64,000 nt of DNA, taken from the NCBI GenBank assembly GCA_047495785.1, contig JBLDXI010000007.1, forward strand, positions 3,410,001 through 3,474,000, written 5' to 3'. Under the pieces are notes generated by a model that searched no databases, was not told the origin of the DNA, and saw only the letters and a program-made list of their open reading frames with translations. Shown in pieces: positions 1 to 11,000 of this stretch (position 1 is the first letter of the stretch; each line of letters opens with the position of its first letter). Source of the DNA: Lepidodermella squamata (taxonomy: Eukaryota; Gastrotricha). The position numbers and the translations under genes are program-made.

Positions 1-42
1 GATGTTTACCCTTCGCCCAAGAGTCAAACTTTTTATTTATAG

Positions 43-153
43 ATCGCGTCGAATGACGACGAGTCGGAGGGCTGTATGGAGGAGGACGATCTTCAAGAAA
101 AGGGGCTGAAGGCCCTGGGGCCATTTCAGAGGCAGGGGTTTCGGTCGGCTTAG
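43..153 (+). CDS. 3'-terminal exon of a gene entering from the left edge
   Basis: A T-rich tract ending in TATAG at 42 forms a splice acceptor. An open frame follows for 36 codons and ends with TAG at 151-153. The peptide is acidic at first (a DDE and an EEDD cluster), then becomes Gln/Gly/Phe-rich. No domain can be recognised in so short a piece, and the rest of the gene is outside the window. It converges on the small membrane-protein gene that ends at 213, leaving about 60 bp between the two stop codons. The exon call rests only on the acceptor and the open frame, so the phase is not certain. Confidence 0.45.
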   Translation: MASNDDESEGCMEEDDLQEKGLKALGPFQRQGFRSA

Positions 154-212
154 CTCTAATTACAAAAATATAACAAAATTAGTTTATTCACTGTTGAAGG
201 GGAATCGGTCAT

Positions 213-659
213 TTACCCTCTTAGAAAAAAGAAATTCGAAGCCAGGCGAATAAAATGATATGTAACATTCAAGGCTGGCGGCAAAAATTGAGCAAAGATC
301 ACCAATCCGGCAAACGTGACGAGACCCAACGTCTCCTTAAGGGTTTTCAGAGGCACGCTGATACCTTCTGCAAACAGTTCCAACAGAGCAGACCACGGGC
401 TGGTCTAAAACAGCGAGATTCATGGCAACAGTGAAAAAATACATTCACAGGTTCAACTTACCTTTTCAAAATACATTTTATAGAAAAAAGACGAAAAAAA
501 TCCCCCCCAAACTACGCTGAGGAGGGCTTTTTTCGGTTGTTTGACAAAGAAATACGACGTCATTGTTAATAGAAAGAGTAATACGAGCAAGTAAGCGTAA
601 TCATCTGTTGAAGATGGAGTGCAATCATAAACGAGACACCTCCAATCGTTTTTTTTCAT
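213..659 (-). CDS. small multi-pass membrane protein, two exons, function unknown
   Basis: Exons are 462-659 and 213-404, joined in phase 0 across a 57-nt GT-AG intron (405-461). The product is 129 aa from the ATG at 659 to TAA at 213. It has three likely membrane segments: residues about 22-38 (Leu/Val/Phe-rich), about 44-60 (beginning ALLSVVWGGFF) and about 94-112 (GLVTFAGLVIFAQFLPPAL). An amphipathic stretch (SPWSALLELFAEG) lies between the last two. An AATAAA signal on this strand at 183-188 gives a 3' end. I do not recognise the family. The clean splice, the conserved-looking hydrophobic pattern and the poly(A) signal argue for a real gene. Confidence 0.7.
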
Positions 660-1026
660 TTTTCAAGAACCTAAACGGAAAAAAAATTATGATACAGTAT
701 TAAGGTGGTTTCACGAATTTGCGAAGGGCGCAACAAAATCGCGCGCGGAAAGGAAGTGCGACACTTGAACGATTCGACGGCATCCATAGTCGTGCGTGCA
801 CGAAACTATGCATCCCAGCGGTGAAATGAGAGCGGGCGATGAAGTTTTACTATAATCAGCTTTTCGAGTATTAACTCTGATTTTCAGATTTTTCAGAGCC
901 ACCGAGCGAAATTCGCGCGCTAAGGTGACGCGCTCGTAGCCGCCCGCGATTATTCGCTCATTAGTAACCCACCTTAGGCAGCATTTTCCAATTCCAGCTG
1001 TCCTTGAGCGGGCAGCAATGCACCGC
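660..1026. other. intergenic, GC-rich patch, no supported gene
   Basis: This stretch separates the small membrane-protein gene from the doubtful reading frame at 1027-1287. A CG-rich patch around 900-955 could be promoter sequence. Short open frames here show no recognisable protein features. Confidence 0.4.
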
Positions 1027-1287
1027 CTAGCATTGCCAAAAAGGACGCGATGTCCGTGGTCGATAGTCTGCGAGAAGATTTCGCATTATTATACATTTAA
1101 ACACAGCAAAATCTACATGCCGATTGGTGATGATCTTTGTCAAGGCCCAAACGAGGAACTTGAGAAGGGCACGCCGCCCAAAGCGCCACCAAATTACCAT
1201 CAATAACGTAATAAAAAAAATGAAAGCAGCGATGGCTGCAGCGGCTGCAGCGGCTGCTGTCGAAGCTAAGATGGAGTAGCTGCGCAT
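1027..1287 (-). CDS. possible small membrane protein, or first exon of a larger one
   Basis: The ATG at 1287 opens an 86-residue frame ending TAG at 1027. It begins with an eight-Ala run followed by a strong hydrophobic stretch (about residues 10-34, ending in WW), then a basic segment (FGRRALLKFLVW). This layout is typical of the N-terminal anchor of a membrane-bound enzyme. The Ala run comes from a GCAGCC/GCTGCA trinucleotide repeat and could be fortuitous. No convincing downstream exon was found. No family recognised. Confidence 0.3.
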   Translation of the reverse strand: MRSYSILASTAAAAAAAAIAAFIFFITLLMVIWWRFGRRALLKFLVWALTKIITNRHVDFAVFKCIIMRNLLADYRPRTSRPFWQC

Positions 1288-2922
1288 GAAATAAAACGAG
1301 GACGTCGCAGAAGATACCTGTATTATCTGTTTGCTGACACGGGCCGCAAAAAAAACAACTTCCTACGTTCCGCAGACACTCTCGGACAGTCTTACCTAAG
1401 AGATTGGCTTGTTATTACACCTAACGCATGTATTCACTAAATAACTTACTGGTTCTTTCGGTGCACGTATCCATGGATCACTTTTTTATCGATCTATAAT
1501 CATTTCAGAATGTCGTTTCAAAGAGGGAGAAAAGAAAAAAGAACGGAGGAAATCAATAAAATCGCTACACTGATCATGGAAGAATGAAGTTGATAGTTGA
1601 TGCAGCGACCACAAAATGGTGAAATAGGTCATGTTCTGCAATCCGGGTGCGTGCCGCTAGGCAATAAAAACTCAGAATTAGGTCAATGATAGGCTAATAA
1701 TGTATTGGGCCACCGCCTGCCCTCATAAAAGCCGATGGCTTACGCCTTGACGTCAAAAAAAGTAGGACAACATAATGGCTGAAACGAGTTATCTAATGCT
1801 ACTACAGACTAAATGAAATACCGCAATTTTAAGAATGAGAATGAAATGAAAAAAATTATTACCTCTTCAAACCAAAAGAATCAGTCACCCGCCTCCTAGT
1901 CGGAGAATATTTTGCTTTTGTTGTAAAATTCAAAATCTTCCGAAGTCTCGACTATCCGTCAGTTTTCTTCCTTATTATATTTCCGGTTATAAGACTTTAA
2001 GAATATCGGTGTGAAATGAAATTTCTGTTGTTAGCCGGATATTATGAAATTGAGCTATATTGCGCTAAACATGCGCTCGTTTTTGTTCAAAAATAATATT
2101 AGCTACGGCATGCGGTGCAATTGTATCAGGAGTAATGGTTAGACCGAAATCGAATTATCGCGGTTTTCTAGACTGTTTATTTCATCATATATATATGTAT
2201 ATAATACATATAGAGCCCAGGTATATACATATAGAGAGAGAGAATATAATAATAATAAGTGTGCTGCGAGAAAAAGCCGTATATCACGCGCTGCAGCCGA
2301 TTTGTCCTCATAGGTCTCATCGCAATATAAATCCAAATAAAATTATTATTCTTTCTTATGTTCAAATTTATGACAATAAGACAAGCATCATCCCCGTAAA
2401 ACATGATGCTCAAGTTAGCCAGCTGAAAGACATGGAGGGAGTGCCTAGGAGCAGTCTGTAGGCAGATTTTTTTAATCAAACAGTTGAGCAAAGTATGTAG
2501 TCTCCTCCGAGCTTTCGCCGTGTGCGGACGGCGATCACTATGAGCGGCGCCACATGCAGCTTGAACCGAACGGAACTGGTCTTGAGCGTTTAATTGGTGC
2601 CAGCACTTTAACAAGTGATCGACTAGCGAGGCCATGCCTTTCGGCCATGGAAATTCGGCCGGAGACTCAAGGAAACTCTGGTAACTTTTAGTCATCTTAT
2701 AGATTCCCCCGGCGCTACTGCCAATAAAGCAAAAAGAAGAAATAATCCTTGAATTTTCGAGATACGGATTGTCCGACAGTCATTCTGACACTAATTTGAG
2801 GAGGATGAATGTTTGGCATAATCTTGCAAATTAGGAATAAATATATTTGCCTATCAACAGCAAAATGGCATAGTTTTACTAAGCACAATTTAGAAGCATG
2901 ATGAATCTACAAGGTCTGCGTT
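1288..2922. other. intergenic, no supported gene
   Basis: Mostly AT-rich sequence. A 172-codon open frame on the minus strand (2177-2695) runs through the microsatellite at 2186-2262 and gives a Tyr/Ile-rich, low-complexity C-terminus, so I do not accept it as a gene. The 3' UTR of the class C receptor gene ending at 2923 probably occupies the right edge. Confidence 0.4.
2186..2262. repeat. AT/AG/TAA simple-sequence cluster
   Basis: Consecutive short runs of (AT)n, a palindromic TATATAC/GTATATA region, an (AG)n run and (AAT)n make up this microsatellite block. Confidence 0.7.
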
Positions 2923-5275
2923 TCATCTGTTGTAAATCCTCATAACAGCGGTCTTCCGACCCAGTTCGTCAAACCTGCCCAGCATTTGCGATGACGGTAG
3001 TCGAGACACTGCTTCACTTGCAGCATCCCCTCCGTCCCCAACTTTGACGTAAAGCAGAGCAGCAACAATGCCTGATTGAATTTGCAATACAGCAGCGACT
3101 GCAATATTCTGTCCACTGGTAGATCTCAGCATAAAAACAACTGCAGTTAAAGCAATGTATAATGTTGACGAGGCAGCTATAGCCACGGCTAATCGCTTTA
3201 CAAAGGGGAAATACGGCAAGTATCGATTCCCCACAAGTTTCACGACGTAAATCAAACCTATTCCAAGAACTGCAAGATTCAATGCCAGTAGAGCTGCCGA
3301 CCATTCGGTGGCGAAGGTCGACGAGCACTTGACAGAATACTCTTCAACGTAAGTATCAATTTCAGCAATGTAGGACCTTGAATTTTCCGGTTTGGCAAGC
3401 ACTGCGCGGTAAGGATCAGACGTCAACCAAGATGTTACAATGACGAAATTTAGGAGAAAGAACAAAATTGTTCGGACTATGAACGAAGCTTCCTCCCTAC
3501 CAGGTTTGAGGGCGCCGCGTGATGTTTTTCGCCGCAAGACATTCGAAGCAGACCTCAGACGGAATACCAAATAACTGTACAGAAGTGACAGCCCCAACAC
3601 CACGGTGAAAATAATCGCGCCGCAAACCGAACTGCTACGAAGTGATGTAGGAGTTGCGAGGAAAATCGACCCTCCTGCTAGGAGCAGGAAACTCGATGCT
3701 ACAATAATTTCATCAATTTTTCTCCCCAGATGCTTCTTTTTATCATGTGAAACGATGTAAGCTATACCACTGAATTGGCAAACGACGGCTAGGCAAGCTG
3801 TTGTTGTCAAGAAAACGAAGACTGAAACGGGAATCCCGGCATCGACGTATTCTTCATAAGCAGCATCTTTAGGCAGAAAATCCGGCGAGAAAGGCGCAAT
3901 GACTCGTATTTTGAATAAAGAAATGTCGTTGATCGTTGTAGCATTTTCATCCAACGACACGGCATATCTCGCCTGAAGCCCTGTCTTTTGTGACCACGTG
4001 GCTACCCATTGGGCTTCGTAGTCCATTTCCATTCTCGCAGAGTAGTGAAAAAAGGCATGTTGTTGATTCCGATACCTTAGGTTTCCAATACTCTGATTAA
4101 CAGCGAGCATGACGCTTCGAGGATCATTCTTAAAGTTTCTGAGCGTAGAGTTCTGGCTGTTCAAAAGCGTCTCCGCTTCAGCCAGCGTTGCTATTGAATT
4201 CAAAGCTTGGTCATAGCAGGAGAATCGAGATAGATAATCGCCCAATTTCATGTCGACTGGATAGTTCGATTTGAGGTAATTCTCAAACTCAGACCGGGTG
4301 TTTCCTAGATAGTCTTTACTTACGCCATCGTTACCCATAGGGATTGTCGAATGGGCACCAAAATACAACACTCTCTCAGCCTGTTCTTTATAGATTGATA
4401 TGTTACAGTTTTTCGGGTACATATGGGGTGGAAAGAAATTTGGATCCGTGTAAGCGCTGGTGAATGTTAGGAACAGGTACATACTCCCCTTTATCCCGTT
4501 TTTGTATGCCTGGCATAGAAAACCGACGAAAATGAATGGGTCGATATTATCAAAGGAAAAAATTCGGATGTCCTTTCTGATGAATGATTGCATTATATCA
4601 TCGTTGAAGTCTGAACTTGCTTCTATTGTTTGAACCCCCAGACCGAATCGTATATTCATAGCTAGCGTGTTAGTGGCTGCCTCAAACCCAAAGGAGCTCT
4701 CATTGGCCGGGAACACAACGGCTGTTTTCTTCCATGAGGTGAATTGTTTGATGAAGCTTAGTCGAGCCATTATCGTAGCTTAGTCGAGCCATTATCGTCA
4801 GTTGAGATGAAGCTCTGATACGCCACAGGTTTGGATACAGATCTCTTCGATTAACTAGACCAGGTGAGAGGCAGGATGGGGTAGTCGCTACCATATTCAT
4901 ATGAGCCGCAACTCTTCCCCAACTTTTACAGCCCAGAGTTTGGCCTAGTCCGACTGTTAGAGGTGCTAGAAATAGCCCAGGCTCCGTCGATTCCACCATT
5001 GACCGAACGAAGTTGATGCTTACGGAGGTTGCCAGCATGGCTTGAATTCCTTCGTCGCGATGCTCGAACTCGAGGTGATAGTCGGGCAGAATATCTGAGC
5101 GATTATTCGCGAAGTCGTAGGCTGTTTGAAAGGCCCACCGACAGTTCCTGAAATCTCCTGTGTTCAGAGACAATCCTAATAGGTAGAGAGTTCGCAAGCG
5201 GTACGGCTTTCGTGACTCGGTCTGAATCACAGCCGTGGATGAGAGGAGAAGGAAAAATATAGCTACACTTGCCAT
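2923..5275 (-). pseudogene. GABA-B-like class C GPCR, frameshifted by a 22-bp tandem duplication
   Basis: Intronless. The first part (ATG at 5275) has a signal peptide and the start of a Venus-flytrap ligand-binding domain, including the block NNRSDILPDYHLEFEHRDEG, which matches NSRTDILPEYNIEIAEFDEG of the intact gene at 32484-34862. At 4755-4798 a 22-bp unit is present twice, and 22 is not a multiple of 3, so the frame breaks. The second part (2923-4770) continues the flytrap domain from MARLSFIKQFTSW and then gives seven membrane segments. With one repeat unit the gene would encode about 776 aa, close to the 792 aa of its paralogue. The 7TM part is more diverged than in the paralogue, and the Cys before membrane segment 5 (EEYSVKC) is kept. 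Everything else is open, so this may be a young pseudogene, an allele or an assembly error. Confidence 0.75.
4755..4798. repeat. 22-bp perfect tandem duplication inside the receptor gene
   Basis: The unit AGCTTAGTCGAGCCATTATC+GT occurs at 4755-4776 and again at 4777-4798 with no mismatch. It falls exactly where the two reading-frame halves of the class C receptor meet and accounts for the frame change. Confidence 0.95.
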
Positions 5276-6679
5276 TCAAGGATTCGAGTGAAAAAGGTGA
5301 TATAGTGATTGCATGGTTTTAGATGGGACTTCTCCCTTCTTATATTTGCTCTTTTCCACCCACCTAGCTTCCTGTTTATAACTTGAACGTCTGCGCGCTC
5401 TCGAATAATTCCGTCTTTAGAAGTTTCCTAATGATTCATTTCATGCAATAAAGTCTGAAACATTATATCCCATGAGTTCTACCGGAGTCGACGAAAACGA
5501 GCATTTGTAGTGCACCCCTATTATGCATCGCACTGTCGTTATTACTTGACTGTTTGATGATGAAACCGGATTCCTTGTGGAGAACATGTACGAAGGGAAT
5601 ATCGCGACAAGACAAAAGAGTATATGGAAGTGCGTTGTGACGGATTCGATAGCGCAGACGTTGAAGTGATAAATAGGAAGCCATATAGGTTAAAGAGTGC
5701 AAATTGGAACTTTTCTAATGCTGGCCGATCTCAGGGGTAATAGGCGCTTACCTAAAATATGTTTCAATTCGGTTTTTTTTCGTTTTTAAGACACTTCGAT
5801 TTTAAGAACAGTGGATCGAGTAGATCAGTGGTCAATCCAGGGAAATTATCTCTAGCAACCCTCCTCTCTCGAACATATTCCATCGATTGACATCGCCACG
5901 TACTGCAGCCGCGAAGTGAAAGATGGAATATAACTAAGTCATAAATTCTCTATCAATGTGCGAATCAGGCACCGGGAGCGGAGGTATCTTTTAGCACCCA
6001 GAGGGTCCTCCGCCAGTGCTTGAGCAGGGTTAATCAATAAAGGCCTGCATTAGATGTTAATTACACAGGCTTTGAAAACTGACGTTAACCGAGCCGGCTG
6101 TCTTCCAACATGGAGTAAACAGAAGACATTGCTTTAGTGTAATGTCAGCTGATACTATCGCGAATCATGTCACTTTTGAGTCATTTGAGTGCCATTGCTC
6201 GCTTTATTGTGACAAGCCACCTATTTGCATACTTTTCAATGGGGGATGGGGGATGGGGCATCTCTAAATGGTTCAAAAACCAAGTTCGCGCGCGCGAGCG
6301 AGCGCAATTTCACTCGCCAAAATTCCAACTTTCTACGCTGTCCCAGATATTAGGCGGCAGTACCTAATTCGAGTGTACCAAATTCTTGTAGCCAACAGTG
6401 GATTCTTGTAGCCAACATTCTTGCAGCCAACATCAAAATGTATTACCTTTTACAAGAATTTGAAACAAGCAGATCGCTATCTCAAACTGTTTCACAACTT
6501 AAGCAAATTGAGATAGCAGCTGGGATGTGAAATTCGATTTTTAAAAAGTAAACAAAAATGCCAAAATAAATACCATATTGTCGGGGTTTTAGTCTCAAGG
6601 ATTATTCCCATGCATAGCAAAGTTATGAATATGAAAAATGAACCATGAAGCATGAATTTGAATTCCAAACATGAGTTTC
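5276..6679. other. intergenic, no supported gene
   Basis: The region upstream of the class C receptor. It holds a short triplicated unit (ATTCTTGTAGCCAACA and two variants) at about 6382-6431 and a GGGGGATG repeat near 6240-6260. Open frames are short and featureless. Confidence 0.4.
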
Positions 6680-7015
6680 ATTGTGGAACCACTTAAAAGT
6701 CCAATCCTGACGCGCACGCCTATTGGTCAATCGATGGTTGCTATGACTCCCGGATAAAACGTTCAGTCGTGCGATCCATAAAGGTTTTTGCAACAAGTGT
6801 TTTTTGCCGCAGTAATTTGCCACGATTAATATGGAGTTTACGCTCGGGGTCAATGGAAACCGTACAGAGGGTGTGGCAAGGTCATTTTTTGCATGAATAA
6901 AAAATAATTTATTAGTGGATCGCATGTCGAAAATGTTTCATCCCGGAGTCATAGCAGCGATCAATTGACCAATCAGCGTGCGCGCCTAAGTTCAACTTTT
7001 AAGTGGTTCCACAAT
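6680..7015. mobile_element. MITE-like element with about 100-bp terminal inverted repeats
   Basis: The left end begins ATTGTGGAACCACTTAAAAG at 6680. The right end is its reverse complement, finishing at 7015. Pairing continues inwards through TATTGGTCAAT, GCTATGACTCC and TGCGATCCA, so the arms are about 6680-6785 and 6905-7015 with roughly 80% identity. The centre (about 120 bp) is AT-rich and non-coding. No target-site duplication is clear. Confidence 0.75.
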
Positions 7016-8034
7016 CTTGTGGGCCGTTCTTTAACAAGTATACAGTGTCATCTTGGATAGATCGGGTGATATTTGTTTGAAAACAAGCTAAGAGGCGGTG
7101 TTCTCTCAAATTCGTTTGCCATGAAATATTAATTTCCGACATTGCTGTTCAGGCACACACATCAAATATTTCGCAAACATGCGCATTTTTATGACTTAGG
7201 CAACGACTGCGTTTTGAAGTCCCTGCGTGCGACACAAACGCGCGCGTAAAATCCTTCATTCTTCTTGTGCATTTTTATTGGCTCATAAACGAGAATTGCG
7301 GACAGAACAAGCTGACTGAATCAAAATGAAAGTTCCTATCCTATATAAATTGAGTAGTTGAATAACAGCATGATGCAACCGTTTGAACAATAATATTGCC
7401 TGATGTAACGCTCGATTCTTTGATAATGGAGGACTTGCAATTTCGAAACAAAGTCAAGTTAACGTCAAGTTTTGTAAAAACAGGCTTCCTTGACGATAGA
7501 AGAGGGAAAGCTTGCTGCTTGGGGTAAGGTATAAGGTAGCTTTTTTGCTTCGAATTCTCGAGAAATCTTTTTACATTTATTTTACACTGCGTCGGGGCGC
7601 AGATCCGTGAAATTTCCGAGAGAGACAGCTATAGACGGAGGAATGGTGCCTCGCGACCACTCAGAGTCGAAACTAATGTTGCAATAAACTAGGGCTTTGA
7701 CAACGAGGGTGCAGACATCGAGGGACCACTGTCTATCTGAAATAAAGAATAATGCTCATTACCTGCTTAATCTAAATAGATCGAATTTGCCCATTTAAAA
7801 TTCTGTTTTGATGTTCTGAAGACTTTTTTATTTTCAATCTCTAGGCTTTGAATCTAAACCGAGTAAAAAGTATTGTTCTGTGATAAAATATTCATCAACC
7901 GCTCTATGATTGCTAGATGCTCGAGTACAGTTCGAAAACATCCTGAATAATTGATTAGCTGTTAGGGTGAATGAAGTGGATGAGAAAAGCTAATGTTCAA
8001 AATCCTACAAAGTTGCGACACCAATTGTTCAGAA
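7016..8034. other. intergenic upstream of receptor gene A, TATA-like site
   Basis: A TATATAAA sequence at 7342-7349 is a possible core promoter on the plus strand, but it lies nearly 700 bp before the start codon of gene A, so it would imply a long or spliced 5' UTR. Nothing else recognised. Confidence 0.35.
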
Positions 8035-11000
8035 ATGTTTCACAATCTATTTCTCTTGATATGCCTTTCTAAGATATGTTAGTGAGAATTTCCTTGTTTT
8101 ATTCAAACTGTTATGTGACTGTTGAAATCAGGCTGGATTTACGCGGTGATCACTCCTACTCCAGATCTCAGCTCCCTCGCCCTGCCATACCTGTATTCCG
8201 GCTCTGCGACATACGTGCCGAGCCTTTCTTATGACCTATCAAATTCCTCGATTTCTTCATCGATCACGTTCACCACTTATGGCACTGTTACTCAAAACTC
8301 GAATGGGTATCTACTGGGAAACCTCGCGTCCGTGGACTTCGGGCGCATTTCTTCAGATCAAGTAATCGATGCTTAGACTGAACTCACCCTATCTAAGTAT
8401 ATTCAATAATTTTCTATCAAGTATCTAGCATCTGGTACGGCCAAAAACTGGCGAGCCGAGATGGATATAACTGCGACGTACAACACAGCTGCATCTAGCA
8501 CGGGATGGTTATCGGTCTTGTTATCAGACGCTTCAATCAGCTATAGTAAAGAAGCTCATCATTAACATATTTGTATTTAAAAGTTAATTTCGTTTAGGCG
8601 CCAATACATGCGACTACGACGAGCTGAGTTACATTCGAGGACTGAATGTGATTCAGGAGATGAAACCAAGTGGGCGGACTTACGTACAGTTCGAACCCAC
8701 TTTAATGACTGCAACCTGCACTATTCCGTGCAATCCCGATTACACATCCACTGCAGCCTGTGGCGGTACTAGTGCTGGCTTGTTTACCTCAAGTGGAACA
8801 ACCACATACAGACTCATCCTCCAGGTTGCGAACGAAAGACTTACTGTGAGTTGATAGATCATCAAAAGCTGAATAGGAGGGTAAAAAAGAGCGGAAAAGG
8901 GCCCGTTTGAGAAGCGCTGACGTAAAATATCGAATTGGCACAGCTCCTCAACCTATATTTTTGAGGACATTCTATATTTGTACGACATAGTATGAGTAGG
9001 AGTCCATATTTTCGAGTAGCACAAAATCTTAAAAGGAAATTTTCGAAAAGAATTTTCGCACGTGTTATTTACGCCAAATTTTCAATCTCCTTCATCAAGT
9101 CGATAGCAAAAGACCTAATAAGAGTAAGTAGATTTACAATGAGAGTAAAAAATTGGTGATGAATCTTGCCAATTATACCAATCCACCTAATTCGCCTTTA
9201 CTAGCCCCTTTTACACTAATACTATGCGAATCGTAAATGATGGTAATTACTCGATTGTTAAATAACAAGGATTAGCTTGTTTTTGCTTATTCTCAAGGCT
9301 TTATCGTGATTTTGAGAAAACTAAAAATAATTAAAACCAGTTTACGGGGTATTTTTGCGACTCCGTGCCTAGCCGAATTTAATGAAAATATTATCGTGTA
9401 AATTTCGCGAATTTTCCGCGATTCCGCGAAGCGTTTATGTAAATTTGTTGGACCATATTTCCTTGCACCATCACCTTGAACTCGCGGCTTCTCCACGTTG
9501 GGAAATTGTCGAGATGCCAATTTTGGGGCTCTGTGAGCACGCCTAGGTGAGATAAAGGCGGATTATCATCATATTACACTGGGCGCGCACTTTATAACCG
9601 TGGCCTTGGCGCGGTCGTTGTTGTGAAGCGCGAGAGGTCCGAATTCGATTCACCAGGTGTGGCTGCAATAATTGGCAATTAGCAATGTCTGTACCAAGCT
9701 AATCGAATCCAGTGGGAGCTAATTGATTAGAACGACATTTCGCAGAAGCGTTTGAATGATAGCTGGCTACTATAGGGGTTGCTATGAAACTATAAATAAT
9801 ATAAAATTGCCTCGAAAAACACAAGATTTCAGTTAAAGAGCCTACTCAAAGGGGTGAGATTGTGTTGTTTATGTGTTAGTTTTTCATTAAAGCTGGGACC
9901 GTGTTTGAAGAACATGTGCAAAATGAATGAACTCATGGACTTGGCACGCGCCAGTGTTTAGCTCAAGGTTTAGCTACTAAGACATGACTTTTTCATGGCT
10001 CTGTATAACCATCGCCACCATTTCGCAGATTGTTATGGTCCCGTTACCGATAAGCGGCTCTCCGCAAAGTTTCACGTGTTTCCAAGACGTGGCTGTTGGG
10101 GGGTTGAACGTTAGCATGTCAAGTGGCTCAACGAAACTTCGTCTTAATGGATTCTGTGCAATGAGTACTGGCGTTGCCCGAATAAAAAACTTCTACTTCT
10201 GGACATTGAACACAAGCCCGTCGACTTCTTCTACGACTACTACCACCACTACTACTTCAACGTCGACTACCACGACAAAACCAACAACAACAACGACAAC
10301 TCCGTCGACAACAACTACGACAACCACAACAACAACGACTCCAACAACCACGTCTACTACAACAACCAGCCCTTCTACCAGTACCACCACCCCGACTACC
10401 ACGTCTACTACAACAACCACCCCTTCTACCAGTACGACTACTCCGACGACGACCACAACCACGACACCGACAACTACCACCAAGACTACGACGCCTACAA
10501 CTACATCATCGACTACAACAACTACCACCCCAACAACGTCGACCTCCACCACGACCACAACCCCGACTACGTCAACTTCAACAACCAGGACGACCTCGAC
10601 AACAACGACGACACCTACAACAACAACTCGAAGTACTTCAACAACAAAAACAACCACAACCCCATCGACATCTACATCAACTACTACTACTACCCCTACT
10701 ACCACATCAACGACCACTACGACAACATCAACTCCAATGCCTGGGTACATGGTACCAGAGCCGGATGTGCAGTCGATGCCTTTGCCCTATCTTTGGTCTG
10801 GTCATCCGACCTTCCTCGGCCATCTGTCCTACGACACAAATTCAACTATCAACGCAACGGCTAAATTCATAGTCACGGCTAGCGCAACTAGTAACAAAAC
10901 TGGGGTGACACTTAATTCCTATCCAACAGCTGATTACGGATCGGCATTATTGGACAAAAAGCTGCCGTCAGATATGGGATACGTTCCTTTCCGAGCCGAA

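Noticed and set aside
2177-2695. 172-codon minus-strand frame
   Set aside because: Its C-terminal third is translated microsatellite, there is no signal peptide or domain, and the overlapping plus-strand frame is equally open.
9590-9670. tRNA or SINE inside intron 4 of gene A
   Set aside because: Only weak A- and B-box resemblance and no foldable cloverleaf; mentioned only as part of the enlarged intron.
10193-10750. 185-codon open frame on the minus strand, almost all Val
   Set aside because: It is the antisense of the ACN-repeat stalk of gene A. Similar Val-rich frames opposite the stalks of B, C, E, F, G and H are rejected for the same reason.
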